Origin: Marinomonas sp. IMCC 4694
Lineage (GTDB): Bacteria > Pseudomonadota > Gammaproteobacteria > Pseudomonadales > Marinomonadaceae
Assembly (NCBI RefSeq): GCF_008122525.1
Contig: NZ_VSRV01000001.1
Span: forward strand, 3,286,001-3,350,000
Direction of reading: 5' to 3'
DNA length: 64,000 nucleotides
Shown here: positions 54,553 to 64,000 of the stretch, in pieces
Numbering within the stretch: the first letter of the stretch is position 1
Layout of the letters: the number at the start of each line of letters is the position of its first letter
Made by a program: the position numbers and the translations under genes
Notes under the pieces: generated by a model
What the model was told of the DNA's origin: nothing
Databases searched by the model: none
What the model saw: only the letters and a program-made list of their open reading frames with translations

Positions 54553-54925
54553 TATAACCCAAAATAGTTTTCATAAAATCAAACAAGGTTTGTTCTTATG
54601 TATTTTAGAATCACATACCAAAGGGCTTTTGTACCCCTCTGGATTTACGATAATAGAAGTCACTAGGTTAAAGTGAGCTTCCACCGGTTTAACGCTTGAT
54701 TTATCGTTATTTCAAAATTCGAATTGTTAAAGAGCAAGTTTAGTGCAAAGCACTAAGTCAGAGACTAAAAATCACCCAACACCGAAGGCGTAAGATGACG
54801 TAGTGTCTTGCTTAGGACTCTATCCTAATCTTTAAATAGATATCATACAGGCTGATGAATAAGACCATTCATCAAGAGTATCATCAGATAATTTGTGTGA
54901 ACGCTCACCAGAGGTTTCTATCGTT
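54553..54925 (-). other. 16S-23S spacer without tRNA genes
   Basis: A 373-nt internal spacer. No tRNA-Ile, tRNA-Ala or tRNA-Glu cloverleaf is present. It carries a boxA antitermination site (TTGCTCTTTAACAAT, 54737-54723) and flanking processing-stem sequences. Confidence 0.85.
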
Positions 54926-56467
<1,542 letters not shown>

Positions 56468-56676
56468 AAAGTTTGCTCACTCAAATCTTTACACTAACAA
56501 TTTAACTTAATCAGTCCATCATCCTAAGACAACAAACCAACATAAAGCGATTGCTTGTAGACTCTCGTAAGACTTCAATTTTTTTGATCGCTCACAACCA
56601 CTTAGTAAACTAAGCAACCATGTCAATCTTCTGAAGCCTCCAGCGAGCGCCCACACAAATTATCTGATTATCTATT

Positions 56677-56794
56677 TTAAAGAGCGTGCTGACGTGTCGT
56701 TAAACTTACTTACCTTAGTAAGTTTCAAACCTTTGCTTGCGTCGTTCTCCGTGTCAGTGGGTGCGTATAATACATTCCAGAATTTTCTGTGCAA
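56677..56794 (-). promoter_or_regulatory. rrn promoter and leader boxA
   Basis: TTGCAC (56794-56789), a 16-base spacer and TATTAT (56772-56767) form the promoter, with an A/T-rich UP-like tract upstream and an ACGCACCC discriminator. The leader contains a boxA-like GCTCTTTAAA (56686-56677), the NusB/S10 site. The rest of the 470-nt interval between 16S and the ABC operon holds the leader and an AT-rich upstream region; no gene was seen. Confidence 0.75.
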
Positions 56795-56939
56795 CCCTTT
56801 TTAAACAAAAAAACCAATAAATGACGATTTAATCGAAATCTACTGGCTTTTTTCTTAAAAGCGCTTATTTATCGATCAATATAGATAAATACACCCATCG
56901 TTTGCACACAAAACAGACTTATCAGTGTCGGCTCTTTCA

Positions 56940-57740
56940 CTATTGTATGCTCTGCTTAGCTTCTCGGCGTCGCTTCCATTCATAGACTACCGCCAACAAA
57001 ATAGTCATTGAGATCATCACCAAACCGAGTGCATTAACCGCTGGCGTTAATCCCGTGCGCACTTTAGAAGCGATATAAACAGTCAAGGTAGTGTCGTACC
57101 CTTTCACAAATAAAGTCGTATTGTAATTTTCAAACGACTGAAGAAACGCGATCGCTGCTGCGGAAATAATCGCCGGCTTCAAATACGGCAATAAAATACG
57201 GCGAAAAGCTTGCCACTGGGTTGCCCCTAAACTCAATGCGGCATTTTCAAGCGTTCTGTCAAAACGCTGCAACCGAGCCAATACCATCAACATGACGTAC
57301 GCCGCAATAAAGGTGGTTTGCGCTACTACCGTTAAAAACACACCGCCGCTCACCGATAAACCTTTCCAGAAAATCAATGTCGAAATCCCAACGATCACCC
57401 CAGGCGTTAACAGGGGTGACATCATCAAAGAATAAATAAAGGTTTTGCCCTTCCCTTGTACGGTCGATAGAAACAGCGCACAACAAATACCAATCGGTAC
57501 GGCAACAACAAGCACGCCTGCTGCAACAACGATACTCGTCCACAACGCCGTCCACATAGCGCCATCTTCCGCCAAGGCAGCAAACCATTTTAACGTGGCG
57601 CCTTTCCAAGGGGATACGGTTGGAAATCGGCTATCATTAAAAGTCGCCAATCCCATAATAATCAGCGGTGTAAACAGGTACAAAAAGAAAACGCCTATAT
57701 AAAAGCGCACACCCCAACGCATGATGGTGTCAGATTTCAT
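56940..57740 (-). CDS. Polyamine-type ABC transporter permease (PotC/PotI/YdcV-like)
   Basis: A 266-residue inner-membrane permease with six transmembrane segments. The cytoplasmic EAA loop that contacts the ATPase is ENAALSLGATQWQAFRRILLPYLKPAIISA (residues about 163-192). It is the last gene of the operon; its ATG overlaps the stop of the other permease (ATGA). Polyamine uptake is the family expectation, but the exact substrate cannot be read from sequence. Confidence 0.88.
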   Translation of the reverse strand: MKSDTIMRWGVRFYIGVFFLYLFTPLIIMGLATFNDSRFPTVSPWKGATLKWFAALAEDGAMWTALWTSIVVAAGVLVVAVPIGICCALFLSTVQGKGKTFIYSLMMSPLLTPGVIVGISTLIFWKGLSVSGGVFLTVVAQTTFIAAYVMLMVLARLQRFDRTLENAALSLGATQWQAFRRILLPYLKPAIISAAAIAFLQSFENYNTTLFVKGYDTTLTVYIASKVRTGLTPAVNALGLVMISMTILLAVVYEWKRRREAKQSIQ

Positions 57741-58624
57741 TTGGCAATGTCTCCCAAACCTACTTTAAAGACGCGCATGACCAACGCGATAAAACCAATA
57801 CACATTAATAACAAAATAAAAGCGTACGCTGCACCTTGGTTCCAATCGCCCCCTTCAAAAAACCAGTTATAAATGATTTGGGTAAACCAACGACTGCCCG
57901 GTGAGCCCAACAAGGCCGGCACCGCGTAACTGCCTGCGGCCAACATAAAAGTCATCACACACCCTGTGGCGATACCGGGTTTAGCGTGAGGGATGATCAC
58001 TCGCCAATGAGTGCGAATCCAACCCGCGCCTAAGTTACGAGCGGCTTTGATTTGGTTGGTGTCTAAACTTTCGATGGCGTTGTAAATGGGAAAAATCATA
58101 AACAAAATGTAGGCGTACACCATACCGATCAGCACCCCACCGTCACCCGATAAAAAACGCACCGGACGATCAATAATCCCCAGCCCAAGCAACAATGCAT
58201 TCAACGGCCCCTTGTAGGCTAAAATGATGTACCAAGAAAAGGTGCGCAGTATTTCATTGATCCAAAAAGGAATAACCAGCAACAACAAGCACAGCGCCGC
58301 TTTTTGAGGCGTCGCTACTTTTGCCAAATAAAAAGCAATGGGGTAACTGACTAACAAGGTAATCGTAGTAACTAGGACGCTCGACCAGATGGTTTTGAAG
58401 AAGATTTTCAGATGTATTTGGTTATTAAACAGGGTTTCGTAGTTGGTCAGCGAGTAAGTGTCTTTTGGCCCACCTATGTCGGCTGGTAATAAGTTGGGGC
58501 GAAACGAATAATCGACCATCAGAAGCTGCGGTAAAATCACCATGCCCACCAGCCAAATCGCAATCATGCCGACAATGCCAACCGCTAAGCCACTGCCGAA
58601 GCGCGCTTTAAGTTGACTAAACAT
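57737..58624 (-). CDS. Polyamine-type ABC transporter permease (PotB/PotH/YdcU-like)
   Basis: A 295-residue permease with six hydrophobic segments and the EAA-type loop KAARNLGAGWIRTHWRVIIPHAKPGIATG. The N-terminal region (VDYSFRPNLLPADIGGPKDTYSLTNYETLF) is the usual first periplasmic loop of PotB-like permeases. ATG at 58624 follows GGAG by seven bases and overlaps the ATPase gene by eight bases. An in-frame ATG at 58651 lies within the upstream gene and is less likely. Confidence 0.88.
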   Translation of the reverse strand: MFSQLKARFGSGLAVGIVGMIAIWLVGMVILPQLLMVDYSFRPNLLPADIGGPKDTYSLTNYETLFNNQIHLKIFFKTIWSSVLVTTITLLVSYPIAFYLAKVATPQKAALCLLLLVIPFWINEILRTFSWYIILAYKGPLNALLLGLGIIDRPVRFLSGDGGVLIGMVYAYILFMIFPIYNAIESLDTNQIKAARNLGAGWIRTHWRVIIPHAKPGIATGCVMTFMLAAGSYAVPALLGSPGSRWFTQIIYNWFFEGGDWNQGAAYAFILLLMCIGFIALVMRVFKVGLGDIAK

Positions 58625-59699
58625 GATCGTCTCCCGCAATGACAATGGCATCTTCTTCTTTATAAGACAAACTTACCGCAGCGCCCTTTTTCAACGCTTC
58701 AGAGAACTGGTGTGTTCCTAACTGAATCGACAGAGTCTGATCGGTCGAAGTGTTGGCGTTTAGGGTCAAATACGCGCCTTCAAAGTTCACTTCCTCAATG
58801 ATCGCCTGCAAGGTGTGCATGCCGTTTTCAGCCTGCAAACGAAAATGTTCTGGACGAATGAACACAGTCGCTTCATCACCCAACTGCAATCGCCCTTGAG
58901 TTCGACCTTTTAATGCTCCCAATGGACCACAATCCAAAGTGGTCAGTGTGTCATTTGTTTCTGTGACCTTACCCCGTATACCGTTGTTTTCACCTACAAA
59001 AGACGCCACAAACGCCGTATGGGGATCACGGTATAAGGTAATAGGATCAGCTACTTGTTGGATTTTACCCGCTGACATCACGGCGACGCGATCCGACATG
59101 GTCAAGGCTTCCCCTTGATCGTGGGTAATATAGATAAAAGTAATGCCGGTTTTACGTTGAATCTCTTTTAACTCGGTGCGCATATGCTGACGCAGTTTAA
59201 GATCCAGCGCTGACAGAGGCTCATCTAATAACAAAACCTGCGGCTCAACCGCCAACGCCCGCGCAATGGCGATACGCTGCTTTTGCCCACCCGATAATTC
59301 CGATATCTTTTTGTCAGCACTGCCTTGTAATGCAACCAGTTCCAATAATCGGTCAGAGGCTTTTTTTCGCTCACTTTTCGAAACACCGCGTACTTCGAGG
59401 CCAAATTCAATGTTTTCGGCGACGGTCATTAATGGAAACAGGGCGAGGTTTTGAAAAATCATCGAGGTAGGACGTTTATTCGCCGGCACAGCGTGCATGC
59501 TTTGCCCACCAATTTTAATATCGCCTTTTGTTGGGTCTAAAAAACCGCTGATCATGTTTAAAATCGTGGTTTTACCGCAACCAGAGGGCCCTAAGAAACT
59601 AAAAAACTCACCCGATTCTATTTTTAGATCGGTTTTTTGTATGGCGGTGAAGTCACCAAACTGCATGATAATGTTATCTAGGTGAACACTGCTGTCCAT
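58617..59699 (-). CDS. Polyamine-type ABC transporter ATP-binding protein (PotA/PotG-like)
   Basis: A 360-residue ATPase: Walker A GPSGCGKTT, signature LSGGQKQRIAIARAL, Walker B VLLLDEPLSALD, H-switch ITHDQGEAL. A C-terminal TOBE domain follows (about residues 240-355). The gene starts 40 nt after a terminator hairpin that follows the binding-protein gene, so its expression probably depends on read-through or a weak promoter within that gap. Confidence 0.92.
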   Translation of the reverse strand: MDSSVHLDNIIMQFGDFTAIQKTDLKIESGEFFSFLGPSGCGKTTILNMISGFLDPTKGDIKIGGQSMHAVPANKRPTSMIFQNLALFPLMTVAENIEFGLEVRGVSKSERKKASDRLLELVALQGSADKKISELSGGQKQRIAIARALAVEPQVLLLDEPLSALDLKLRQHMRTELKEIQRKTGITFIYITHDQGEALTMSDRVAVMSAGKIQQVADPITLYRDPHTAFVASFVGENNGIRGKVTETNDTLTTLDCGPLGALKGRTQGRLQLGDEATVFIRPEHFRLQAENGMHTLQAIIEEVNFEGAYLTLNANTSTDQTLSIQLGTHQFSEALKKGAAVSLSYKEEDAIVIAGDDHV

Positions 59700-59738
59700 G
59701 CTTCTCTCGCTTATTATTTGATAAAAGAATGTGATACA

Positions 59739-59779
59739 AAAAAGCCCCTAGCAACAAAAAAATCGCAAGGGGCTTTTTT
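59739..59779 (-). terminator. Intra-operon terminator after the binding-protein gene
   Basis: On the minus strand, AAAAAAGCCCCTTGC pairs with GCTAGGGGCTTTTTT and is followed by a T run. It sits immediately after the solute-binding-protein stop and upstream of the ATPase gene, the position at which many ABC operons lower expression of the membrane components. Confidence 0.8.
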
Positions 59780-59781
59780 CG

Positions 59782-60894
59782 TTACGCTGACAAATAGCGA
59801 TCTTGATATTCGTTACGCAGTGCCACGTACCAAGGTTCTTGAATTGGCCACCACCACAGATTCGCCAAATCTTGTTCGCGGTAAGAATCTTGAAAGAACT
59901 GCTTGGTTTCGGCTGGCAACAAAGCATCGGCGCCTTTGGCGGTTGAGTTGTAACCGGTTGCTTTTACGAACATGGCGCCAGACTCTGGCGTGTAATACCA
60001 ATTAATGAATTCATATACTGAATCCACATTGTTGGCATTTTTCGGGATAACAAAGCCTTCCATCCACGCCAGCGCCCCTTCTTTTGGTGCGCCATAAGCG
60101 ATAAGCTCGCCTTCCGATTTAAGTCTAAATGCCGTGCTGTCCCACGTTTGGCCAATAATCGCGCCATTGGTTCTGAACGCGCCCTGTGCTTCGTTTTCAG
60201 TCGACCAGAATTGCGCAATGGCGCTCTTATGCTCTGCCGCGACTTTTAAGATCACTTCGAAATTTGCCCGCATGGCTTTTTCGTTTTTGTAGGAATCCAG
60301 TAATGGGAAAGGTAACTTGCCGGCTTTTTCTAGCCACAAACCGATGCCCACGAGCGCTGAATGACCACGAACCGTCACGCCGCCTGCGTTTTCAGGCAAC
60401 CATAAATCGCCATAACTTATGTTTTTAGGGTCTACTTTGGCGTAATCGGTATGGTACGCAATCGCCTCTGTTCCCCAATCAGAGGGCGCAAAATACCGTT
60501 TACCGTTGACCACGCCACCCACTTCGGATCCCGCTACCGCACTGTCTAAACACCCATTCCAATTAATGCGTTTCACATCCAGCGGTTGCACTAATTCGTA
60601 GTCCACATAGCCCGGTACACGGTCAACCGTTGGCATAATGATGTCAAAGCCCGTGCCGTCAGTGGCACGCAAGGAATTCATCAATTCATCGTTCGTACCG
60701 TACGGCGTAAACGTGGCATTGATACCGGTTTTGGCTTTAAAGTCGGCCAGCATTTCATCGGTAATGTAGCCCGCCCACGCGTATATACGCAGTTCTTTGT
60801 TTGCCGCAATGGCGCTATTCATAGCAAATGGGGTCGCGGCGACCGCCCCCGCGACAGAAGCGCCTTTCACAAATTGGCGACGAGAAATAGTCAT
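59782..60894 (-). CDS. Tat-exported PotD/PotF-like solute-binding protein
   Basis: A 370-residue periplasmic binding protein of the spermidine/putrescine type. The N-terminus MTISRRQFVKGASVAGAVAA has a twin-arginine motif (S-R-R-Q-F-V-K), so it is probably exported folded by Tat. The mature protein opens ELRIYAWAGYITDEMLADF, and has YGTNDELMNSLRA, FDIIMPTVDRVPGY and FINWYYTPESGAMF. Substrate residues (W/Y/D) were not modelled; putrescine, spermidine or GABA are all possible. First gene of the operon, most highly expressed if the following terminator works. Confidence 0.88.
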   Translation of the reverse strand: MTISRRQFVKGASVAGAVAATPFAMNSAIAANKELRIYAWAGYITDEMLADFKAKTGINATFTPYGTNDELMNSLRATDGTGFDIIMPTVDRVPGYVDYELVQPLDVKRINWNGCLDSAVAGSEVGGVVNGKRYFAPSDWGTEAIAYHTDYAKVDPKNISYGDLWLPENAGGVTVRGHSALVGIGLWLEKAGKLPFPLLDSYKNEKAMRANFEVILKVAAEHKSAIAQFWSTENEAQGAFRTNGAIIGQTWDSTAFRLKSEGELIAYGAPKEGALAWMEGFVIPKNANNVDSVYEFINWYYTPESGAMFVKATGYNSTAKGADALLPAETKQFFQDSYREQDLANLWWWPIQEPWYVALRNEYQDRYLSA

Positions 60895-61153
60895 TCTTAA
60901 ACTCCTACAGATTGATATCAGTCTGACAATGTCATGGAAAGGCGTGACGACGCCCAGAGCACAAAGTAATTAAACGCACGTTTAATAACGTTTTTACTTT
61001 AATACAAAATAGTGACGAAAAAGTGACCATGAAAGCTTTTTTTCCAAATAGTCAGGATTAATGCAATGAAAGACGTAAACAGTCAATACAATGACGTTTT
61101 TGGCCTTCCTCTTTCCTGCAAAAGTAAACGTTTGAGTGTTTTCTAATACTGAG

Positions 61154-61171
61154 CTGTCACATTTTTGTCAC
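61154..61171 (+). promoter_or_regulatory. Pho-box-like site upstream of a chemoreceptor
   Basis: CTGTCAC-ATTT-TTGTCAC is the 7-4-7 arrangement of a PhoB box (consensus CTGTCAT-N4-CTGTCAT); eleven of the fourteen conserved positions match. It lies about 60 nt upstream of the chemoreceptor start. The 335-nt gap otherwise holds only promoter-type sequence for this gene and for the divergent binding-protein gene. Confidence 0.45.
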
Positions 61172-61229
61172 ATGCTCAGATTAAGGTAGCGTCAATACTC
61201 TTATTGTAAAAACAACAGCAGGTTTCCGA

Positions 61230-63197
61230 TTGAAAATATCTCATGTCACACGAACTACAACGATAAGTTATCTCGTCATTGCCGCCATGCTCATTGCCTT
61301 GTTACTTTGGAGCTTGATGACGTTTCGCAACGCTTTTGAACAAAGTCACACCTATACAAAGGTCTGGGAGCAATCATCCGTTACGCTGAAACAACAGATT
61401 GAAACCTATTTATCTTCTGGAGAAGCATCACTCTTAATTCCCACCCAAGAATTTATTGAACAAGACATTCGCACCACACTAGCGACGCTGCCAGATGACG
61501 TCAAAAAACCTATTAATGAACAACTTACTTTAATTGAAGGGAGTCTTAAATCAGACATAAGAGCCGCGGGCAAGTTATCGGGGGCCCCTTACGCTCTTAT
61601 AGAAAACAATGCACTTCAAATGCGCCTGTCGCTGGATAATCTGAACGACAAAGTTCAGCAATTTCAGGCGAAGAATGGCTTGGTAGCCGCCGCCCCCTAT
61701 TTAGCTGCGGAGGCAAAACTGTACGTAGGATTAGCACAATTAGACACCGTTAAAAATGCGTATTTAGGAACCAGTACCGATGGCAACCGAGTGCTACTAG
61801 AACGCACTATCGCTACCTTTCAATCTCATCTTGCCGACCTAAACGCGCTGCCTATTCTCAACCTTAACGTCAAAAAAACGAACCACACCAACAATGACCT
61901 GTCCACCATGATGGGATGGGCAACCGAAAATGATGACGATTTATTAGACCCTCTGGAAGAGGTGAAAAATGAATTACATAGCTGGTCTATTCGATACTTG
62001 AAAGACGTCGACACAAGCCTAAACACTGTTCAGCAAGCTCAATTAGCACAAACAAAAATACGGGTGCTCATCCGCCAGCTGGAAGATATCGTAAAAGCGG
62101 GCAGCCTAGACATTCAGACCAACGCAAAAGTAACTCAACAACAGACGCTTTTGGCTTTTTCAGGGTTTGTCATTCTGATGATTTTAACTACGATACTTGT
62201 CCATATATTTCAAAATAACGTCGTTGTAAAGAGCGCAAAAGAACTGTACACCGCGGTTAAAGAGCTGGTAGAGCACCAAAATATTCATACTCTAAAGGTA
62301 GGTAATAATAAAAATGAGCTGTCTGACGTGGCGCATTATTTAAACCGCTATTTGGAGCAAATCGCCGTTCAACGACAACAAAGAGACACCGAGTTAAGTA
62401 ATATTTCAGTCTCGCTTAACGACATGCTTAATGCCTTCAGCCAAGTTCACGAACTGAGCACTGCTTCGAATAGAGAGCTTGATCATACCCTTGATAGATC
62501 AAAGCAAATTGAAGTGCTCGCTAACAAGGCAGAAGTAAGAGCACGTGAAGTAGAAACTTATGCCCGAGAAACCAATATCGCCATGACTTACAGTGTTGAG
62601 CAAGCCGCCTCTTTGGATCTTGCCAACCAAACCACCATAGATCGTTTGATTCATAGCCAAAGCGCCTTGTTGAACTTAGAAAGCTCTGTGTCCAGCGCCT
62701 CTTCTATTGTGGGAGGTATAAAAGACATATCCGAGCAAACCAATTTACTCGCTCTAAACGCCGCCATTGAAGCCGCGCGCGCTGGGGAACACGGTCGAGG
62801 ATTCGCTGTGGTCGCGTCGGAAGTCAGAAACCTATCCAGCCGCACCCAACAATCCTTAGAAGAAATCACCCACATATTTTCCCGCCTTACTTCCGCTACG
62901 GGGCAACTTAAGCAAAATCTGACGCTCATCGAAAACGCGTCTACTGAACAAATAAGCCTAACCCGAGCATTAGGTGAGTCTGCACAAGACATTCTTGAGA
63001 AATCTAAGCAGTCTAGCCATTTAGCGCAAAAAGCGACTGGCTATGCCGCCGAACAAAAAATGGGGATGAATCAACTTAACCAAACGGTGGTGAAAGTAAA
63101 ACAACAGGCCAATGAATCTGAAGCCTTCATGACCAGCGTCACTCATACTATTCAGCAGAAAATCCAAGACATCACCACAACCTTGGGGATCAAATAA
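61230..63197 (+). CDS. Methyl-accepting chemotaxis protein without a clear HAMP domain
   Basis: A 655-residue chemoreceptor. First transmembrane helix about residues 13-30 (YLVIAAMLIALLLWSLM). A largely helical periplasmic domain to about residue 305 follows, then the second helix (TLLAFSGFVILMILTTILVHIF). The linker after it (AKELYTAVKELVEHQNIHTLKV) is HAMP-like but diverged. The signalling tip SEQTNLLALNAAIEAARAGEHGRGFAVVASEVR is intact. Start is TTG at 61230 with AGG upstream. It is divergent from the polyamine operon, which hints at a related ligand, while a Pho-box-like site hints at phosphate control. Confidence 0.88.
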   Translation: MKISHVTRTTTISYLVIAAMLIALLLWSLMTFRNAFEQSHTYTKVWEQSSVTLKQQIETYLSSGEASLLIPTQEFIEQDIRTTLATLPDDVKKPINEQLTLIEGSLKSDIRAAGKLSGAPYALIENNALQMRLSLDNLNDKVQQFQAKNGLVAAAPYLAAEAKLYVGLAQLDTVKNAYLGTSTDGNRVLLERTIATFQSHLADLNALPILNLNVKKTNHTNNDLSTMMGWATENDDDLLDPLEEVKNELHSWSIRYLKDVDTSLNTVQQAQLAQTKIRVLIRQLEDIVKAGSLDIQTNAKVTQQQTLLAFSGFVILMILTTILVHIFQNNVVVKSAKELYTAVKELVEHQNIHTLKVGNNKNELSDVAHYLNRYLEQIAVQRQQRDTELSNISVSLNDMLNAFSQVHELSTASNRELDHTLDRSKQIEVLANKAEVRAREVETYARETNIAMTYSVEQAASLDLANQTTIDRLIHSQSALLNLESSVSSASSIVGGIKDISEQTNLLALNAAIEAARAGEHGRGFAVVASEVRNLSSRTQQSLEEITHIFSRLTSATGQLKQNLTLIENASTEQISLTRALGESAQDILEKSKQSSHLAQKATGYAAEQKMGMNQLNQTVVKVKQQANESEAFMTSVTHTIQQKIQDITTTLGIK

Positions 63198-63240
63198 CCC
63201 GTTGTTGTAAAAGCAAAAGCAAAAGCACAACTACAGACAC

Positions 63241-63267
63241 AAAAAATCCAGCCGAAGCTGGATTTTT
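63241..63267. terminator. Bidirectional terminator
   Basis: AAAAATCCAGC and GCTGGATTTTT pair around CGAA. It is shared by the chemoreceptor gene and the convergent serA. A short AAAAGC triplet repeat (63209-63226) lies just before it. Confidence 0.85.
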
Positions 63268-63310
63268 ATGATCAAGACCTAGGCCATGAATCCATTAAAA
63301 CGTTAAGTGT

Positions 63311-64000
63311 CTAAAACAAAACACGCGCTTTCACAGTGCCTTCTACTTCGCGTACTTTTTCAAGTGCAAGCTCGCCTTCTTCCGCGTCAACGTCCATCAC
63401 CATGTAACCTAACTTCTCCGTGGTACGAAGGTATTGACCAGTGATGTTAATATTGTGCTCAGAGAAAATAGCGTTGATTTTAGACAACACACCAGGGCGG
63501 TTTTCATGGATGTGAAGAATACGATGATTGTCAGCTTGTGCCGGCAAAGCCACTTCTGGGAAGTTAACCGCGGCGGTTGTGGTGCCTACATCCGAGTATT
63601 TAATCAATTTTTCAGCCACTTCAACGCCAATGTTTTCTTGCGCTTCCATGGTGCTGCCGCCAATGTGAGGCGTTAGAATCACATTATCCAAGCCACGTAA
63701 TGGCGAGATAAACTCTTCGTCGTTACCTTTTGGCTCAACAGGGAAAACATCTACCGCAGCGCCACCTAAATCTCCCGACTTAAGCGCTTCTGCCACGGCA
63801 TCTAAATCCGCAACAGTACCGCGCGATGCGTTAATGAAGATAGAGCCCTTCTTCATTTGAGACACTTCTTTCGCACCGATCATCAACTTAGTTGAATGAG
63901 TTTCCGGCACATGCAAACTGATAATATCACTGGTAGAAAGTAATTCTTTTAGACTCTTGATCTGGCGCGCATTCCCTAATGGCAACTTTGTTACTATGTC
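63311..64000 (-). CDS. serA: D-3-phosphoglycerate dehydrogenase (partial, C-terminal)
   Basis: First enzyme of serine synthesis. The C-terminal 229 residues are present and the frame is open at the right window edge (DIVTKLPLGNARQ). The catalytic-domain segments SLHVPETHSTKLMIG, GSIFINASRGTVADLDAVAEAL and the histidine in NVILTPHIGGSTMEAQENIG are intact. The C-terminal ACT domain (HRILHIHENRPGVLSKINAIF) is the serine-binding feedback site. Confidence 0.96.
   Translation of the reverse strand, partial: DIVTKLPLGNARQIKSLKELLSTSDIISLHVPETHSTKLMIGAKEVSQMKKGSIFINASRGTVADLDAVAEALKSGDLGGAAVDVFPVEPKGNDEEFISPLRGLDNVILTPHIGGSTMEAQENIGVEVAEKLIKYSDVGTTTAAVNFPEVALPAQADNHRILHIHENRPGVLSKINAIFSEHNINITGQYLRTTEKLGYMVMDVDAEEGELALEKVREVEGTVKARVLF

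Overview
The window looks like chromosome from a marine gammaproteobacterium of the Oceanospirillales, most likely Marinomonas or a close relative. This is inferred from gene content, gene order and protein character; no database search was possible. Most of the window is core genome. One stretch of about 8.5 kb (29.5-38.1 kb) is accessory and contains several broken genes.

Layout. 1-6.9 kb, minus strand: the classic tRNA-secE-nusG-rplKAJL-rpoB cluster, read from tRNA-Tyr/Gly/Thr through tRNA-Trp, secE, nusG, rplK, rplA, rplJ and rplL into rpoB, which runs off the left edge. No tuf gene lies between tRNA-Thr and tRNA-Trp; a terminator and a fresh promoter occupy that position. 7-10.6 kb: birA-coaX-SPOR operon and an exported alpha/beta hydrolase. 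10.7-16.3 kb, plus strand: acetyltransferase, GH1 beta-glucosidase, nitroreductase, DUF3750 lipoprotein and an amylosucrase. 16.4-20.4 kb: YheV-like protein, prlC, gamma-carbonic anhydrase, and an ECF-like sigma factor with its small zinc-finger partner. 20.3-26.4 kb, minus strand: a zinc-acquisition region (zevB-zur-znuC-znuB behind a Zur box, with zevA in the neighbouring thrB operon) with no znuA. 26.6-29.4 kb: polA.

The accessory stretch carries a winged-helix protein plus a frameshifted AbiEii-type nucleotidyltransferase, a truncated PP2C-like gene, an SDR/MAPEG pair divergent from an AraC regulator, a decayed umuD that still has a perfect LexA box, a gene-poor stretch of about 1.4 kb full of inverted and tandem repeats, and a Fic-domain gene. 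Two broken copies of one REP-type (Y1) transposase flank the Fic gene, and a pair of 34-bp elements lie in inverted orientation around it. This Fic island is the most unusual part of the window.

38.2-51.2 kb returns to ordinary genes: NmrA-like protein, truncated LysR, DUF2256, a chemoreceptor, a B12-binding radical SAM protein, ettA, an EamA exporter, nrdR-ribD, nusB (with no ribE/ribH between ribD and nusB) and an MFS transporter. 51.3-56.8 kb is a complete rRNA operon (16S-23S-5S, minus strand) whose 16S-23S spacer has no tRNA. 56.9-60.9 kb is a polyamine-type ABC transporter operon. It is followed by a divergent chemoreceptor with a Pho-box-like promoter site, and the window ends inside serA.
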